Shown here: in pieces, positions 62,882 through 64,000 of the stretch
How the letters are laid out: each line of letters starts with the position of its first letter
Numbering within the stretch: the first letter of the stretch is position 1
Source: Christiangramia salexigens
GTDB taxonomy: Bacteria; Bacteroidota; Bacteroidia; Flavobacteriales; Flavobacteriaceae
Reading direction: 5' to 3'
DNA length: 64,000 nt
Assembly: GCF_001889005.1 (NCBI RefSeq)
Contig: NZ_CP018153.1
Coordinates: 2,576,501 to 2,640,500 of the forward strand
Program-made: the position numbers and the translations under genes
The notes under the pieces: generated by a model
Seen by the model: the letters and a program-made list of their open reading frames with translations, nothing else
Told to the model about the DNA's origin: nothing
The model's database searches: none

Positions 62882-64000
62882 ATGGAGGTTGAGATATTTA
62901 TAATCGTTTTATCCCTTATTCTTTCTGCATTTTTTTCGGGGATGGAAATTGCCTATGTTTCTTCTAACAAGATCTACATAGAAATAGAAAAAAGGCAGAA
63001 TGATTTCCTTGCCAAGGTATTAAAGAAACTTACCCATAAACCTTCAAAGTTTATTGCCACCATGTTGGTGGGTAATAATATCGCACTGGTGGTCTACGGT
63101 TTTTTTATGGGAGATCTTTTAATGGCCTGGCTTACCGGAATGGATCCTCAAAGCAGATTTCTTAAATATATTATAGACGATCTTACCTTACTTACTCAAA
63201 CCATAATATCCACGCTGGTAATATTACTTACCGCCGAATTTCTTCCAAAAGTATTCTTTCAGATCTATGCGAACTCGATGCTGAAGTTCTTCGCAGTGCC
63301 GGCATACTTATTTTATATCATTTTCAGCTTTATTTCTTCATTCGTGATCTGGATCTCAGATATGGTTCTGAAAAGATTTTTTAAAACCGACGGAGATGAA
63401 GTTCAATTAGCCTTTAGCAAGGTTGAACTTGGGAATTTCATCAGTGAGCAAATGGAAACCGTAGAAGAGCATGAAGAGGTGGATAGTGAGATACAGATCT
63501 TTCAGAATGCACTTCAGTTTTCCGATATTAAGGCCAGGGAGATCATGATCCCGCGAACCGAGATCATCGCGGTGGATCAGAATCAGGCTCCACGGGATCT
63601 GATCCAGACATTTACAGAAACCGGACTTTCCAAGCTTTTAATATATAATGAAACTATAGACGATATAATTGGTTATGTGCACTCCTTCGAGTTGTTTAAA
63701 AAACCGAAATCTATAAAGTCTATTTTGTTGCCAGTGATCTTCGTGCCGGAAACCATGTGGATAAAGGATGTTCTGAATATTCTTATTAAAAAGCGTAAAA
63801 GTATTGCTGTTGTTATTGATGAATATGGCGGTACCAGTGGAATGATCACCGTGGAGGATATCGTTGAGGAATTATTCGGGGAGATAGAAGATGAGCATGA
63901 CTCTGCAGTATTGATAGAAGAGAAGCTGGATGACGATCATTTTAAATTCTCGGCCAGATTAGAGGTGGATTATCTTAACGAGATCTATAAAACTGAAATT
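62882..64000 (+). CDS. CNNM/CorC (HlyC) family membrane protein, 3' end off the window
   Basis: The frame is open from ATG 62882 to the right edge, 373 codons. A DUF21 membrane domain (SAFFSGMEIAYVSSNKI, FIATMLVGNNIALVVYGFF, TAEFLPKVFF) is followed by a CBS pair (IMIPRTEIIAVD, SIAVVIDEYGGTSGMITVED), and the CorC_HlyC domain is starting at the edge. Members are thought to take part in Mg2+ or Co2+ export or sensing. The gliding protein GldE is a paralogue; position behind lptC argues against that name here. Confidence 0.88.
   Translation, partial: MEVEIFIIVLSLILSAFFSGMEIAYVSSNKIYIEIEKRQNDFLAKVLKKLTHKPSKFIATMLVGNNIALVVYGFFMGDLLMAWLTGMDPQSRFLKYIIDDLTLLTQTIISTLVILLTAEFLPKVFFQIYANSMLKFFAVPAYLFYIIFSFISSFVIWISDMVLKRFFKTDGDEVQLAFSKVELGNFISEQMETVEEHEEVDSEIQIFQNALQFSDIKAREIMIPRTEIIAVDQNQAPRDLIQTFTETGLSKLLIYNETIDDIIGYVHSFELFKKPKSIKSILLPVIFVPETMWIKDVLNILIKKRKSIAVVIDEYGGTSGMITVEDIVEELFGEIEDEHDSAVLIEEKLDDDHFKFSARLEVDYLNEIYKTEI

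Noticed and set aside
62882..64000. Naming the CNNM/CorC protein GldE
   Set aside because: GldE is a paralogue of this family, but the context behind lptC and the lack of gldD nearby do not support that name.

Overview
The window is AT-rich DNA from a marine-type flavobacterium (Bacteroidota), most like Christiangramia/Gramella. The signs are a gldKLMN gliding/type IX secretion cluster, a SusC/SusD pair, a hybrid two-component sensor of the glycan-sensing type, many lipoproteins, and promoters of the Bacteroidota form (-7 TAnnTTTG, often with -33 TTG or TTTG).

Layout. 0-5.4 kb: the N-terminal part of a Na+/H+ antiporter cut by the left edge, a BASS-family transporter, dsbD and two small unknowns. 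5.6-16.7 kb: a lipoprotein, topA, an arginase-fold protein with substituted metal ligands, gldKLMN closed by a clear terminator, an FAD oxidoreductase and a DUF983 protein. 16.8-25.1 kb: an ABC-F ATPase, a complete RND efflux operon (adaptor, pump, TolC-type channel), a CPXCG protein, a SpoIIAA-like protein and an initiator tRNA. 25.1-27 kb: an accessory patch behind that tRNA. 27-32.3 kb: a stress and regulation patch with a YegP-like protein, two LuxR-type regulators, a DUF4403-like protein and two universal-stress-type proteins. 32.6-41 kb: a hybrid sensor whose phosphorylation sites look lost, facing a GH31 alpha-glucosidase and a glycogen branching enzyme. 41.4-49.9 kb: a cupredoxin-like lipoprotein, cytochrome c, a TrmH-like methyltransferase, an unknown protein, a VOC protein, a SulP transporter, era and der. 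50.2-57.5 kb: a small polysaccharide utilisation locus on the minus strand (LacI regulator, SusC, SusD, exported GH130) with two matching palindromic operators before susC. 57.5-58.7 kb: a tRNA-Phe followed by a tandem array of 371-bp units. 58.7-64 kb: coaX, an outer-membrane protein, a TPR protein, lptC, a small membrane protein and a CNNM/CorC protein cut by the right edge.

The most striking signal is a tRNA-associated repeat element. Behind tRNA-Phe there are two near-identical GIY-YIG endonuclease genes plus the start of a third, at an exact 371-bp period. Each full gene ends directly at a copy of the tRNA-Phe 3' end in which part of the T-loop is replaced by a 16-nt palindrome. Behind the initiator tRNA, 33 kb away, the same palindrome core sits inside a copy of that tRNA's own 3' end, with no endonuclease gene left. 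This suggests a family of elements that enters tRNA genes at the T-loop, restores the tRNA, and leaves a hairpin-bearing tRNA-end scar. That mechanism is inference; the repeats themselves are plain in the sequence.
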